Shown: in pieces, positions 1 through 6,383 of the stretch
Layout: each line of letters starts with the position of its first letter
Position numbering within the stretch: position 1 is the first letter of the stretch
Source: Alphaproteobacteria bacterium
GTDB taxonomy: Bacteria; Pseudomonadota; Alphaproteobacteria; Rs-D84
NCBI GenBank assembly: GCA_017520675.1
Contig: JAFXFG010000024.1
Coordinates: 1 to 40,806, forward strand
Direction of reading: 5' to 3'
Length of the DNA stretch: 40,806 bases
Made by a program: the position numbers and the translations under genes
Notes under the pieces: model-generated
Database searches by the model: none
Seen by the model: the letters and a program-made list of their open reading frames with translations, nothing else
Told to the model about the DNA's origin: nothing

Positions 1-167
1 ACAGCAGTATTTTCATAATAACTTTGTGCCATCCCATCGCAATCAGCGGTTATATATCCTGCATATTCAAATCGGTCAAAAGACCATTTTCCACAGAACT
101 CGCAAGATTTGCTGTCTGCTGGAACACAGCCAATCAAAAATACACAAAATAAGACAAGTCTTTTCAT
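1..167 (-). CDS. Small lipoprotein, 3' part outside the window
   Basis: Read leftward from ATG at 167, 55 codons stay open to the window edge. The N-terminus MKRLVLFCVFLIGC is a short lipoprotein signal with lipobox LIGC (Cys14), followed by a Cys-rich mature part (CEFCGKW...ADCDG). An in-frame ATG at 176 would add three residues; the ATG at 167 puts the basic residues directly before the hydrophobic core. The spacing of W, an aromatic-glycine pair and CD resembles the divergent neighbour at 278-712, so the two may be paralogues. Function unknown; the C-terminus is not visible. Confidence 0.6.
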   Translation of the reverse strand, partial: MKRLVLFCVFLIGCVPADSKSCEFCGKWSFDRFEYAGYITADCDGMAQSYYENTA

Positions 168-240
168 ACAATGCATTATGACAAATCAGATAATAAAAAA
201 TCAATATCAATTGCCTTTGTGCAATCTATTTTTTTCATAA

Positions 241-269
241 TTGACACCTGTTATGCATAGCAATATAAT
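241..269 (+). promoter_or_regulatory. Consensus sigma-70 promoter
   Basis: TTGACA at 241-246, a 17-bp spacer and TATAAT at 264-269: both hexamers match the sigma-70 consensus perfectly. The expected transcription start is near 276, only about two bases before the ATG at 278, so the mRNA would be leaderless or nearly so. Confidence 0.75.
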
Positions 270-277
270 ACATATAT

Positions 278-712
278 ATGGCTAGAAACGCGCATTTTCT
301 TATATACATTTTATGTTCTTGTATGCTGATTCATCAGTCGGCAAAATGTGAAACCACAACCCAAAAGTGGGCGGGGAACTGGTATCTAAATGACCAGGAT
401 ACTGTTTTTGGTGGGGTGATGGAAGTTTTTAACTGCGATGATACAACATGTGATTTTAAATTGGAATCTTGGTACGATTTACATATCTGTGATGTTGAAG
501 GCAAAATAAAAATCAACAGAGACAAGGCAGAATACAACGGCAAAAAATATCAATATGACAGAGATGCAGATACGGAATATTTTATTCCTGTTGGTATATT
601 GTTTCAAATGGAGTCAGAAGATAAAATGAATCTGCATTTTATCAATGCAGATTCATTCAGCGCCTTTTGTGGTATACAGGCAACACTTGAAGGGATATGG
701 ATTAGACAGTAA
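278..712 (+). CDS. Secreted protein of unknown function
   Basis: 144 residues. The N-terminus has a basic/hydrophobic signal peptide (about residues 1-23, ending ...HQSAKC), so export across the inner membrane is likely; the sequence before Cys23 is not a good lipobox. The mature part has the pattern GNW...GG..E..NCD..TC and further Cys residues, compatible with disulphides. It resembles the spacing seen in the divergent partial lipoprotein at 1-167. No family recognised. The ATG lies about two bases after the predicted transcription start and there is no Shine-Dalgarno site; starting at the next Met (residue 16) would lose the signal peptide. It meets the muramidase gene tail to tail with no gap. 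Confidence 0.7.
   Translation: MARNAHFLIYILCSCMLIHQSAKCETTTQKWAGNWYLNDQDTVFGGVMEVFNCDDTTCDFKLESWYDLHICDVEGKIKINRDKAEYNGKKYQYDRDADTEYFIPVGILFQMESEDKMNLHFINADSFSAFCGIQATLEGIWIRQ
625..657. repeat. 13-bp perfect inverted repeat inside a CDS
   Basis: AATGAATCTGCAT at 625-637 is repeated as its exact reverse complement at 645-657 with a 7-nt loop. It lies within the coding sequence, about 55 nt before the stop, and no T-run follows it. Confidence 0.85.
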
Positions 713-1300
713 TTAGTATTTATTTACTCTTTTCAACCAACCGTTTTTTGCCGTTTCCCAGTTTTTTGTGTCTTTTAAGTAATCTATTCTTTCGTTTTTT
801 AGTGCAACCATAAATTCGTTGACTTTGCTATCAGGAATCGCATTTATGGATTTAATTGTCGCGCTGCCTATGGCGCCATCAACAACCAAGTTTGCGTCCA
901 AGAAAGAATTTAGTGTGCGTTGAACAACTCCTCCGGCACCACCCATCACATTCATATCAAAAACTGCATCACGTATTCTATCGTTTTTGATTTCTGGGAT
1001 TCTTGTATTGTCCCAATATTCGTTTTTATAAATTTCTTTGGCCTGTGCGGCTGTTAAATATTTTACATCCGCTGGAAAATTTTTGTCTGGATGCTTGTTA
1101 GCGTATCTATCCAGCGTGCTTTGTTTTATGCCCATATTTGTTGGTTCGTCTTTTCGTTGATTCTTGCCATCGGTATATCCCCCTTCGGGTTCTTTTAATT
1201 TATTGTATGCTTGTTCAAATTTCATATCACTTGCCTTTTGTGTTTCTGGCTTTTGACCTTTGTAAACCTTGCTGCCTATTTTCTTGCCGGCCTCATTCAA
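713..1300 (-). CDS. GH108-type N-acetylmuramidase (phage lysozyme)
   Basis: 195 residues from a TTG codon at 1300. Residues about 25-110 match the GH108 muramidase pattern, including EPEGGYTDG with the likely catalytic Glu39 in EGG, then TNMGIKQSTLDRY and YWDNTRIPEI. The C-terminal 80 residues match the attached peptidoglycan-binding domain (NVMGGAGG..QRTLN, VDGAIGSAT, ERIDYL). The family cleaves peptidoglycan glycan strands and is common in phages. The same frame stays open upstream to 1477 and encodes the end of a MuF head-protein domain, so this was probably the C-terminal half of a longer protein. The TTG start has no clear ribosome site; whether it is expressed alone is uncertain. Confidence 0.7.
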   Translation of the reverse strand: MNEAGKKIGSKVYKGQKPETQKASDMKFEQAYNKLKEPEGGYTDGKNQRKDEPTNMGIKQSTLDRYANKHPDKNFPADVKYLTAAQAKEIYKNEYWDNTRIPEIKNDRIRDAVFDMNVMGGAGGVVQRTLNSFLDANLVVDGAIGSATIKSINAIPDSKVNEFMVALKNERIDYLKDTKNWETAKNGWLKRVNKY

Positions 1301-1571
1301 TTCTACTTCTTCAACCCAACAGCGACAGTTTGGATGAACAGGACAGGTCGGTATGTGTTCTTTGTCTATAAAAATTTTCTCATCGTTTTCCGAGCATTCA
1401 TCACACGTACCATCACCACTATCGCTGTGCCATATCCATATTTTTTGTATTATTTCAAATTCCGGGATATAAGATATTCATTTACCTTGTTGCATGTTTA
1501 TACGTTTTACTGTTTTTATCGCCATATTCGGTCGAAGATATCAGGTCTTGTAAAAATTTTGGTATTTGCAT
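1301..1571 (-). pseudogene. Broken MuF-like phage head protein remnant fused to the muramidase
   Basis: Upstream of the muramidase, in its frame, codons to 1477 encode IWIWHSDSGDGTCDEC and then HIPTCPVHPNCRCW, the typical end of phage Mu F-like minor head proteins (CxxC and HPNCRC). The frame is closed by TGA at 1480-1478 and again at 1543-1541. An ATG at 1571 with an upstream AGGATAAAC site starts another frame (MQIPKFLQDL...) that stops at TAA 1484-1482. An intact ancestor (MuF plus lysozyme, a known phage arrangement) would need frameshifts and/or a stop reverted. I read it as a decayed prophage gene. Confidence 0.6.
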
Positions 1572-1589
1572 TGTTTATCCTTTTGTTCA

Positions 1590-1637
1590 AACAAAACGCC
1601 CGCAAATGCGGGCAATAAAAAAAGACGACCTGTGTCG
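1590..1637 (-). terminator. Two tandem intrinsic terminators, leftward
   Basis: Read leftward: GACGAC-acag-GTCGTC followed by TTTTTTTATT (stem 1622-1637), then GCCGC-type stem GCCCGC-attt-GCGGGC followed by GTTTTGTTT (stem 1598-1613). Both lie just upstream of the MuF remnant and would stop leftward transcripts entering it. Confidence 0.65.
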
Positions 1638-1719
1638 TCCGCTGAATGAGAATATTATACCACAAAACGTGCAAAAAATCAATTCTATATTTCTAACCGC
1701 CCGGGCCCCTTGGATTTTC

Positions 1720-1746
1720 AATAAAAAATCCGCCCAAATGGACGGA
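1720..1746 (-). terminator. Third leftward terminator
   Basis: Read leftward: TCCGTCC-attt-GGGCGGA followed by TTTTTTATT. The same stem sequence recurs after the secreted-protein gene that ends at 21025. With the pair at 1590-1637 it makes three leftward terminators within 160 bp at the island junction. Confidence 0.55.
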
Positions 1747-1754
1747 AAATCAGA

Positions 1755-1860
1755 TTTGACAGGGCAACTCGCGCAATTTACGAAATGATTTTTTTTATGA
1801 ATTGTTGTCGTTCGGGAAAGAAGTTAAAACATTTTTGCGAATTTTGTGATATAATTGTTC
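1755..1860 (+). repeat. Cassette junction module, copy 1 (right part, with promoter)
   Basis: Contains the core TTTGACAGGGCAACTCGCGC, then AATTTACGAAATGATT, GTTCGGGAAAGAAGTTAAAAC and an extended -10 promoter TTGTGATATAAT (TATAAT at 1850-1855). The same blocks in the same order occur at 4581-4685, 5471-5575 and 6251-6352. The promoter reads into the lipoprotein gene at 1892. Confidence 0.8.
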
Positions 1861-1891
1861 TGTAAAAAACAAATTACCAAAGGAGTAAAAA

Positions 1892-2284
1892 ATGAAAAAA
1901 TTATCTTTGTTAATTTTGCCAATAGCGGCCATATTACTTACAGCCTGTGAAAAAAAAGAAGATACAAAAAAGATAGAACGCTGTATCGACCAAATTTGTG
2001 AAAAGGTCGCATATGATGGTGAAAAACTATATGTATTAACCACTTTAAATGTTCATTCAAAAGACGGTCAGTCTGTTACAATGTATACGAATCATCAAGT
2101 AGAAATTCCAGCAGAAGAAGCTATTAAAATTTCAAAGAATTGGGATTTGAATAACATGAAATTATATACAAATACCGATAAAAAATTGCAAGAACACGAA
2201 AAAGATGCTTGTGAAACTTTATATAATTTGAATCTGTATATATCTTCACATGATTTAGACATTGTTCATGAATATGAAAAATAA
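1892..2284 (+). CDS. Small lipoprotein of unknown function
   Basis: 130 residues. MKKLSLLILPIAAILLTAC is a lipoprotein signal with lipobox LTAC (Cys19), so the protein should be lipid-anchored in the periplasm. The mature part is charged (KK, EKDAC) with Cys pairs; no family recognised. AAAGGAG at 1879-1885 is a strong ribosome site seven bases before the ATG. Transcription should come from the junction-module promoter at 1850-1855, and the hairpin at 2315-2345 ends it, so promoter, gene and terminator make one self-contained cassette. Confidence 0.8.
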   Translation: MKKLSLLILPIAAILLTACEKKEDTKKIERCIDQICEKVAYDGEKLYVLTTLNVHSKDGQSVTMYTNHQVEIPAEEAIKISKNWDLNNMKLYTNTDKKLQEHEKDACETLYNLNLYISSHDLDIVHEYEK

Positions 2285-2372
2285 TTCAAATATCCACAAT
2301 CAACACGAACCATGAAAAGGGTTGGTTTTCCAACCTTTTCTTTTTAAAAGTTCGTAAATGTGTGAAATGGTA
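2281..2372 (+). repeat. Cassette junction module, copy 2 (left part, with terminator)
   Basis: Begins at the stop codon of the lipoprotein gene: TTCAAATATCCACAATCAAC, then a terminator hairpin (AAAAGG(g)TTGG / CCAACCTTTT plus CTTTTT, 2315-2345), then GTTCGTAAATGTGTGAAATGG. It matches the copy at 6150-6240 almost base for base up to here and then breaks off. The right part of the module reappears at 3045, so a segment (2373-3044) seems to have been inserted into one module. Confidence 0.8.
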
Positions 2373-2403
2373 TCAAATTTCACCACCTGATTTATGTACT
2401 TGT

Positions 2404-2901
2404 TTACAATAAATACCTGACATCACAAATCGGTTTATGCTCTTTGTTGTACACAGGTTCTATTTTGTTATCTTTGATTTCAAATTTTTCAATTTTTGCC
2501 TTTGTGGGTTCTGTATAATCGGCACCGACATTTCTTGCCGCGCTTGTTATTAAAAATGGTTGAGTTTGGAATTTATAAGCACGCAGAAAACAATCGGCAC
2601 TTTCTTGGGTTGTTAATCGTGCCAGTTTTTCACCATTATCAAGGTATATATCATAAAAAGTATAAGAATGTGCGGTGCCCGTTACAAAGCGACCGCGCTT
2701 AATAGTATCTTTTACACCGTCATTATTAACATCAATATAAAAAGTATCTATTTGTTTTATTCCGTACTCATCCGACAAATTGAAAATTTCTGTTTTTTCT
2801 GGTGCGGGCAAACCATCAGAAAAATCACCAGTATATTCAACTTGTTTCGTACAAGCTGCACACATTAACAAGATAAAAAAATTAATCGACACTTTCCGCA
2901 T
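2404..2901 (-). CDS. Probable lipoprotein of unknown function
   Basis: 165 residues from ATG at 2901. MRKVSINFFILLMCAAC looks like a lipoprotein signal (Cys17, box CAAC, less canonical than LxxC), followed by a soluble domain with IDVNNDGVKDTIKRG, an FG-GAP/EF-hand-like Asp-rich loop, and a C-terminal beta-rich part. A longer reading to 3051 is possible but its first 50 codons overlap the MuF tail in another frame, so I choose the shorter start with the signal peptide. The first 20 nt overlap the end of the MuF remnant (stop 2884-2882), an operon-like arrangement copied from a phage. Function unknown. Confidence 0.65.
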   Translation of the reverse strand: MRKVSINFFILLMCAACTKQVEYTGDFSDGLPAPEKTEIFNLSDEYGIKQIDTFYIDVNNDGVKDTIKRGRFVTGTAHSYTFYDIYLDNGEKLARLTTQESADCFLRAYKFQTQPFLITSAARNVGADYTEPTKAKIEKFEIKDNKIEPVYNKEHKPICDVRYLL

Positions 2902-3031
2902 GACATCTGCATCCGTATTCTTCACCTGGATGTGGTGTATCATACCATGTTCTGACTTCGCCGTCCAGTGCTTCATGCTCTGGTCGAACTTCATCATCAC
3001 CAACAGTGACCCATCGTCTAAAAAAGCAATA
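2882..3031 (-). pseudogene. C-terminal tail of a second MuF-like head protein
   Basis: A 49-codon open frame read leftward, ending in TAA at 2884-2882, encodes RRWVTVGDDEVRPEHEALDG, then TPHPGEEYGCRCHAESVD. This is the classic end of MuF-type minor capsid proteins (D..RPEH..LDG, then HPG..YGCRC). It is cut by TGA at 3034-3032, where the junction-module sequence begins. It differs in sequence from the remnant at 1301-1571, so two different prophage fragments have been captured. No start codon: a fragment. Confidence 0.65.
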
Positions 3032-3044
3032 TCAAAACACCAAA

Positions 3045-3127
3045 TGTGCAATTCACGAGCTAATGAAATGCGTAATTTGTTGTTGTTCGGGAAAGAAACG
3101 AAATTATTTCTTCAAATTTTGTGATGC
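3045..3127 (+). repeat. Cassette junction module, copy 2 (right part, decayed)
   Basis: Contains TGTGCAATTCACGAGC, GTTGTTGTTCGGGAAAGAAAC and AAATTTTGTGATGCAAC, matching the right part of copy 3 (4594-4680). The -10 element is changed from TATAAT to TGCAAC, and the gene to its right runs leftward, so this promoter appears dead. Confidence 0.7.
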
Positions 3128-3133
3128 AACAAA

Positions 3134-4030
3134 TTATGAATAGATATTTTTATAAAAATCTTCTCTAAACTCTTTTACGGTTTTATATCTATCGTTTTTA
3201 TCGTAAGCCGTTGCTTTTAATAATACATTATAAATATTGTTATTTAATTCAAATTCATCAAATTTATTTGGTATAAAACATCCTTTTTTATACCTTTCCT
3301 CTGTATTTGAAATATTACTAAACATATCAAATATAATTGCACCCAATGTAAATAATGATGTTTGTTCGTCTATTGATGCACCTAATTCGTTTTCTTCGGG
3401 TGCTTTTAATCTTTTGGTTCCAAAATAACCTGTTCCAAAATCATTTACAGTTGGCATTTTTCTAAATAAATCTATATCACAAAAAGTGACTTCATCATTA
3501 TCAAAATCATAAATTATACTACTATCGTAAAAATCTACTGCAACATATCCCGCGTCAATAAATGATTCAAAAAACGAAAACAACTTATCCACAACATTCA
3601 ATCTTTTTTCTACTGGTAATGATTTGAATTTCATCAAAGGAGTTATTTCTTTGGTTTTTTCATATCTATCAAAGTTCCAATGATCAAACAAACATTCACC
3701 TTCCGCATATTCATAGATTACAACATAAAAATCTTTATATTCAAAAGCATCCACCAGTTTAATCAAATTTTCATGCTTAATATTTTTGTATTTTACTGCC
3801 GCTTCTTTTAATAATTTAATCGATTCTTCTTCACTTATTTCAGCATTAACTGTTTTTGCACCAGCAATTTTGAAAAAATATTTTTTATTGTCCTTTTTTA
3901 TACCAAAAGATATGCATCCGCTACCAGTTTCATCTATAACACTAAATACACTTCCATAATCATTTAACCAAGAAAAATCTTGATATTCACGTAATTTAAA
4001 CTCTATTCCATCTATCACTTGTTTAATCAT
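3134..4030 (-). CDS. Hanks-type serine/threonine protein kinase-like protein
   Basis: 298 residues, a single kinase domain without membrane segments. Visible motifs: glycine loop ETGSGC (35-39), VAIK-equivalent Lys54 in FFKIAG, catalytic-loop Asp166 in GYVAVDFYDSS, metal-binding CDIDLF (Asp185) in place of DFG, and an APE motif at 210-212. The catalytic-loop Lys and Asn of canonical HRDxKxxN are replaced. The phrase GYVAVDFYDSSIIYD..CDID is, from memory, characteristic of a kinase family frequent in Firmicutes, suggesting transfer. It lies 28 nt behind the GNAT gene at 4059-4508, likely one leftward operon. A ribosome site (AAAGAGA) precedes the ATG. Substrate unknown. Confidence 0.75.
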   Translation of the reverse strand: MIKQVIDGIEFKLREYQDFSWLNDYGSVFSVIDETGSGCISFGIKKDNKKYFFKIAGAKTVNAEISEEESIKLLKEAAVKYKNIKHENLIKLVDAFEYKDFYVVIYEYAEGECLFDHWNFDRYEKTKEITPLMKFKSLPVEKRLNVVDKLFSFFESFIDAGYVAVDFYDSSIIYDFDNDEVTFCDIDLFRKMPTVNDFGTGYFGTKRLKAPEENELGASIDEQTSLFTLGAIIFDMFSNISNTEERYKKGCFIPNKFDEFELNNNIYNVLLKATAYDKNDRYKTVKEFREDFYKNIYS

Positions 4031-4058
4031 ATTATTCTCTTTTATTTTTATACATGAA

Positions 4059-4508
4059 TTATAAATTTTTTATATAAACTCTAGTTGGGTTGCCTTCTCG
4101 GTTGTTCATGATTTTCCAGAATACAAAACCGTATTTCTCGTATAAACCTATATGGTCAGTAGATATATATACTTTTTCGATTTTATTGGATTTTAATGTA
4201 TCGCAAATACGATTTATCAATTTGCCGATATTGTTATTACCACGATATTTTGGAAAAGTATATGCAAAACCAATCCATGGGGATAATTCAGGTGCATCGA
4301 TTTCATCTTGTTCGGCTAAGATTGCGAAAGAAACCAAATTATCGCCATCTGTAAGTAGAAAAATCTTTGTCGATTTTCCACATATTTGTTTTAATTTATC
4401 GGTATTTAACCAAGAATACAACACTTTCGACGCTGACCAATCACCTTTACCTATTTCGTTTTTCCAGTGTTCTTGATTTTTTGATTTGTAATATTCAATA
4501 ATTTGCAT
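4059..4508 (-). CDS. GNAT family N-acetyltransferase
   Basis: 149 residues. The GNAT fold is seen in LVSFAILAEQDEIDAP (strand 2-4), the acetyl-CoA loop YTFPKYRGNNNIGKLINRI (about 88-106) and the C-terminal ISTDHIGLYEKYGF. It should transfer an acetyl group from acetyl-CoA to an amine, substrate unknown. Upstream, read leftward, are GTGATATAT (extended -10-like) and GAAAGG, so it has its own promoter and heads a two-gene unit with the kinase at 3134-4030. A different GNAT subfamily from those at 5601 and 7100. Confidence 0.8.
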   Translation of the reverse strand: MQIIEYYKSKNQEHWKNEIGKGDWSASKVLYSWLNTDKLKQICGKSTKIFLLTDGDNLVSFAILAEQDEIDAPELSPWIGFAYTFPKYRGNNNIGKLINRICDTLKSNKIEKVYISTDHIGLYEKYGFVFWKIMNNREGNPTRVYIKNL

Positions 4509-4537
4509 CTATTAACCTTTCAATCTAAATATATCAC

Positions 4538-4685
4538 AAAAAAGTTCGCAAGTCAGCAAAAAGGGAGGTGTTTTTGATTTTTGGCAGGGCCATCTGTGCA
4601 ATTCACGAGATGATACTATCTATGATTTGTTGTTGTTCGGGAAAGAAATAAAAACATTTTTGCAAATTTTGTGATATAGTTATTC
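4538..4685 (+). repeat. Cassette junction module, copy 3 (full core and promoter)
   Basis: GTTCGCAAGTCAGC opens the site; TTTTTGGCAGGGCCATCTG is the tRNA-like core (4579-4595); GTGCAATTCACGAGA closes it. Then come GTTGTTGTTCGGGAAAGA and TTTTGTGATATAGT (extended -10). The conserved terminator block of copies 2, 4 and 5 is missing because the gene on the left runs away from the site. The promoter drives the gene at 4703. Confidence 0.8.
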
Positions 4686-4702
4686 ATAAATAAAGGAAAA
4701 GC

Positions 4703-5362
4703 ATGGAAGAAAAAATAAAATCTATAATGTCCCAGATGCACACCATGTTTCATGATGCTGTCGGACCACGTTCGCGCCCAGATTACATGAAAGAACGCGG
4801 TGTTTCTGGCAGAGACTGGCATTTTAGGCTTTCTGCAGATGATATTATAAAAGATAAAATACCCGCAAATGTTGCGGGATGTACAGGGCGCGCAAAGCTG
4901 TTTTGCAAGTTGGCAGCTGAAAAGGGAATAAAAAGTTTTGTGGTTTGTACCGCAAAATATAACGATTGGAAAGCGACGCATGATGGCAAGGCAAATCATA
5001 TGAATGGACATCAAATAATAGCTGTTGAAATTGATGGGAAAATGCGTGTTTTTGATCCGGGACGAAAAGATTTGGTATTTATTGATACCAAGTTAGAAAG
5101 CGGGGAATTTATTGATGCAATCGACAGCGGGAAAAAAGAGTATATAGTTACAGCGATTGTACCGGGTGATGAATTTGCAAAAATGAATACATACCAACAG
5201 TTAAGTAATTTATATTCCAGTGGCGATATGAATAATTCTGCATTTACAATCAAACCACAAAAGACAAACATTTTTACCAGCGGCAAACAACAAGTAATCA
5301 ATAGAATTGCAAATATGATTCATCTCTTTGTGCATGGCAGGGAAGATAAACGAAGAGTTTAA
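4703..5362 (+). CDS. Transglutaminase-like (papain-fold) protein
   Basis: 219 residues, no signal peptide. A transglutaminase-like triad is visible in order: Cys60 in AGCTGRAKLFC, His103 in MNGHQIIAVEI and Asp118 in VFDPGRKD, with hydrophobic strands around each as in the family. Members act as proteases, amidases or cross-linkers; the substrate here cannot be told. The C-terminal 60 residues (from SSGDMNNS) carry no recognised domain. The start ATG follows AAAGGAAAAG. The gene is a single-gene cassette between junction copies 3 and 4, with the promoter on the left and the terminator on the right. Confidence 0.75.
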   Translation: MEEKIKSIMSQMHTMFHDAVGPRSRPDYMKERGVSGRDWHFRLSADDIIKDKIPANVAGCTGRAKLFCKLAAEKGIKSFVVCTAKYNDWKATHDGKANHMNGHQIIAVEIDGKMRVFDPGRKDLVFIDTKLESGEFIDAIDSGKKEYIVTAIVPGDEFAKMNTYQQLSNLYSSGDMNNSAFTIKPQKTNIFTSGKQQVINRIANMIHLFVHGREDKRRV

Positions 5363-5377
5363 TAGATTTCCTATAAA

Positions 5378-5580
5378 ATACCCACAATGAATACGAACTA
5401 AGGAAAAGGTTGGATTTCTAACCTTTTTTCATAAAAGTTCGTAAACGTGTAAAGCGGTGGTGTTTTTTATTTTGGCAGGGCAACTCGCGCAATTCACGAA
5501 CTGATTTTATGCGTGATTTACTGCTGTTCGGAAAAGATATTAAAACATTTTTGCAAAATTTGTGATATAATTATTCTTGA
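5378..5580 (+). repeat. Cassette junction module, copy 4 (full)
   Basis: Blocks in order: ATACCCACAATGAATACGAA; terminator AAAAGGTT/AACCTTTTTTC (5404-5430); GTTCGTAAACGTGTAAAGCGG; core TTTTGGCAGGGCAACTCGC (5470-5488); CAATTCACGAACTGATTTTA; GTTCGGAAAAGATATTAAAAC; extended -10 TTGTGATATAAT. The outer ends GTTCGT and ACGAAC are inverted repeats about 60 bp apart. Confidence 0.85.
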
Positions 5581-5600
5581 ACTATTAAAAAGGAAATATC

Positions 5601-6149
5601 ATGAACCGTAGCATAAAATTCAAATTAAAAAATGGTAAAGTTGTCACTATTCGCCGTATTCGTGGAACTGATTATGATGCTATGATGAATTTCTTTGATA
5701 AATTTGTTCGTGACCCCGGTGTAAAATACACAAGTCAATATCTTGGACAACCGAAAAAGAACAAAGAATCATGTGTTAAAATGTATGATAACCCAAATAA
5801 TTTATTTCTTGGTGCTTGGGATGGCGATAACCTGATTGGAGAATCCACAATTACAAGAATTGCACCAGAAAATCCAAAATATCGTGGCTTAACTGGCGAA
5901 ACAGGCAGTGTTATTTTGGATAAATATACTTCCCAAGGGCTTGGTAGCAAACTTAAAACTATGGTTGAAAAGTGGGCACGTGAAAATGGCGTTCATAAAC
6001 TTTATGCAGAAGTGTGTCACAAGAATATTCGTTCGTTAAACAACTTGTTAAAACATGGTTATCAGATTGTTGGTATTAAACACGATGCTGCAATAGTCGA
6101 TAAAGAATGGATGCACATATATATTCTTGAAAAGATATTGGAAAAATAA
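5601..6149 (+). CDS. GNAT family N-acetyltransferase
   Basis: 182 residues. TIRRIRGTDYDAMMNFF is a typical GNAT start, LFLGAWDGDNLIGESTI is the central sheet, and SQGLGSKLKTMVEKWA (about 130-145) is the Q/RxxGxG/A acetyl-CoA loop. The end NIRSLNNLLKHGYQIVG is the standard substrate-side helix and strand. It is closest in style to RimJ/RimL-like or PhnO-like broad acetyltransferases; substrate unknown. AAAGGAAATATC precedes the ATG. Single-gene cassette between junction copies 4 and 5. Confidence 0.85.
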   Translation: MNRSIKFKLKNGKVVTIRRIRGTDYDAMMNFFDKFVRDPGVKYTSQYLGQPKKNKESCVKMYDNPNNLFLGAWDGDNLIGESTITRIAPENPKYRGLTGETGSVILDKYTSQGLGSKLKTMVEKWARENGVHKLYAEVCHKNIRSLNNLLKHGYQIVGIKHDAAIVDKEWMHIYILEKILEK

Positions 6150-6355
6150 TTCAAATATCCACAATCAACACGAATTATGAAAAAGGTTAGATTTCTAACC
6201 TTTTCTTTTTAAAAGTTCGTAAATTGCTAAAACGGTGGGCGTTTTTGATTTTTGGCGGGGCAACTCGCGCAATTCACGAACAGAGTTTATTCATGAACTT
6301 TTATTGTTTGGAAAAGATATTAAGATATTTTTGCAGATTTTGTGATATAATGTAA
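6150..6355 (+). repeat. Cassette junction module, copy 5 (full, best palindrome)
   Basis: Starts at the stop of the GNAT gene. Terminator stem AAAAGGTTAG/CTAACCTTTT (6181-6204) with CTTTTT; left arm GTTCGTAAATTGC (6215-6227); core TTTTTGGCGGGGCAACTCGC (6250-6269); right arm GCAATTCACGAAC (6269-6281), which pairs with the left arm at 12 of 13 positions; then TTGTTTGGAAAAGATATTAAG and TTGTGATATAAT. The arms would fold the ~67-bp site into a long hairpin displaying the core. Confidence 0.85.
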
Positions 6356-6383
6356 CAAGAAATGGGTAAAAGGAAATAAAAAC

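Noticed and set aside
1301-1571. TGA read as tryptophan in the MuF frames
   Set aside because: Long conserved genes in the window have no in-frame TGA and use TGG for Trp, and the MuF pieces also show frame changes, so ordinary decay is simpler. Kept only as a genome-level question in the findings.
2281-6355. Classical integron attC sites
   Set aside because: The sites begin with GTTCG and end with CGAAC, the reverse of the attC order (RYYYAAC ... GTTRRRY), and no IntI-like gene is present. Only the general logic is similar.
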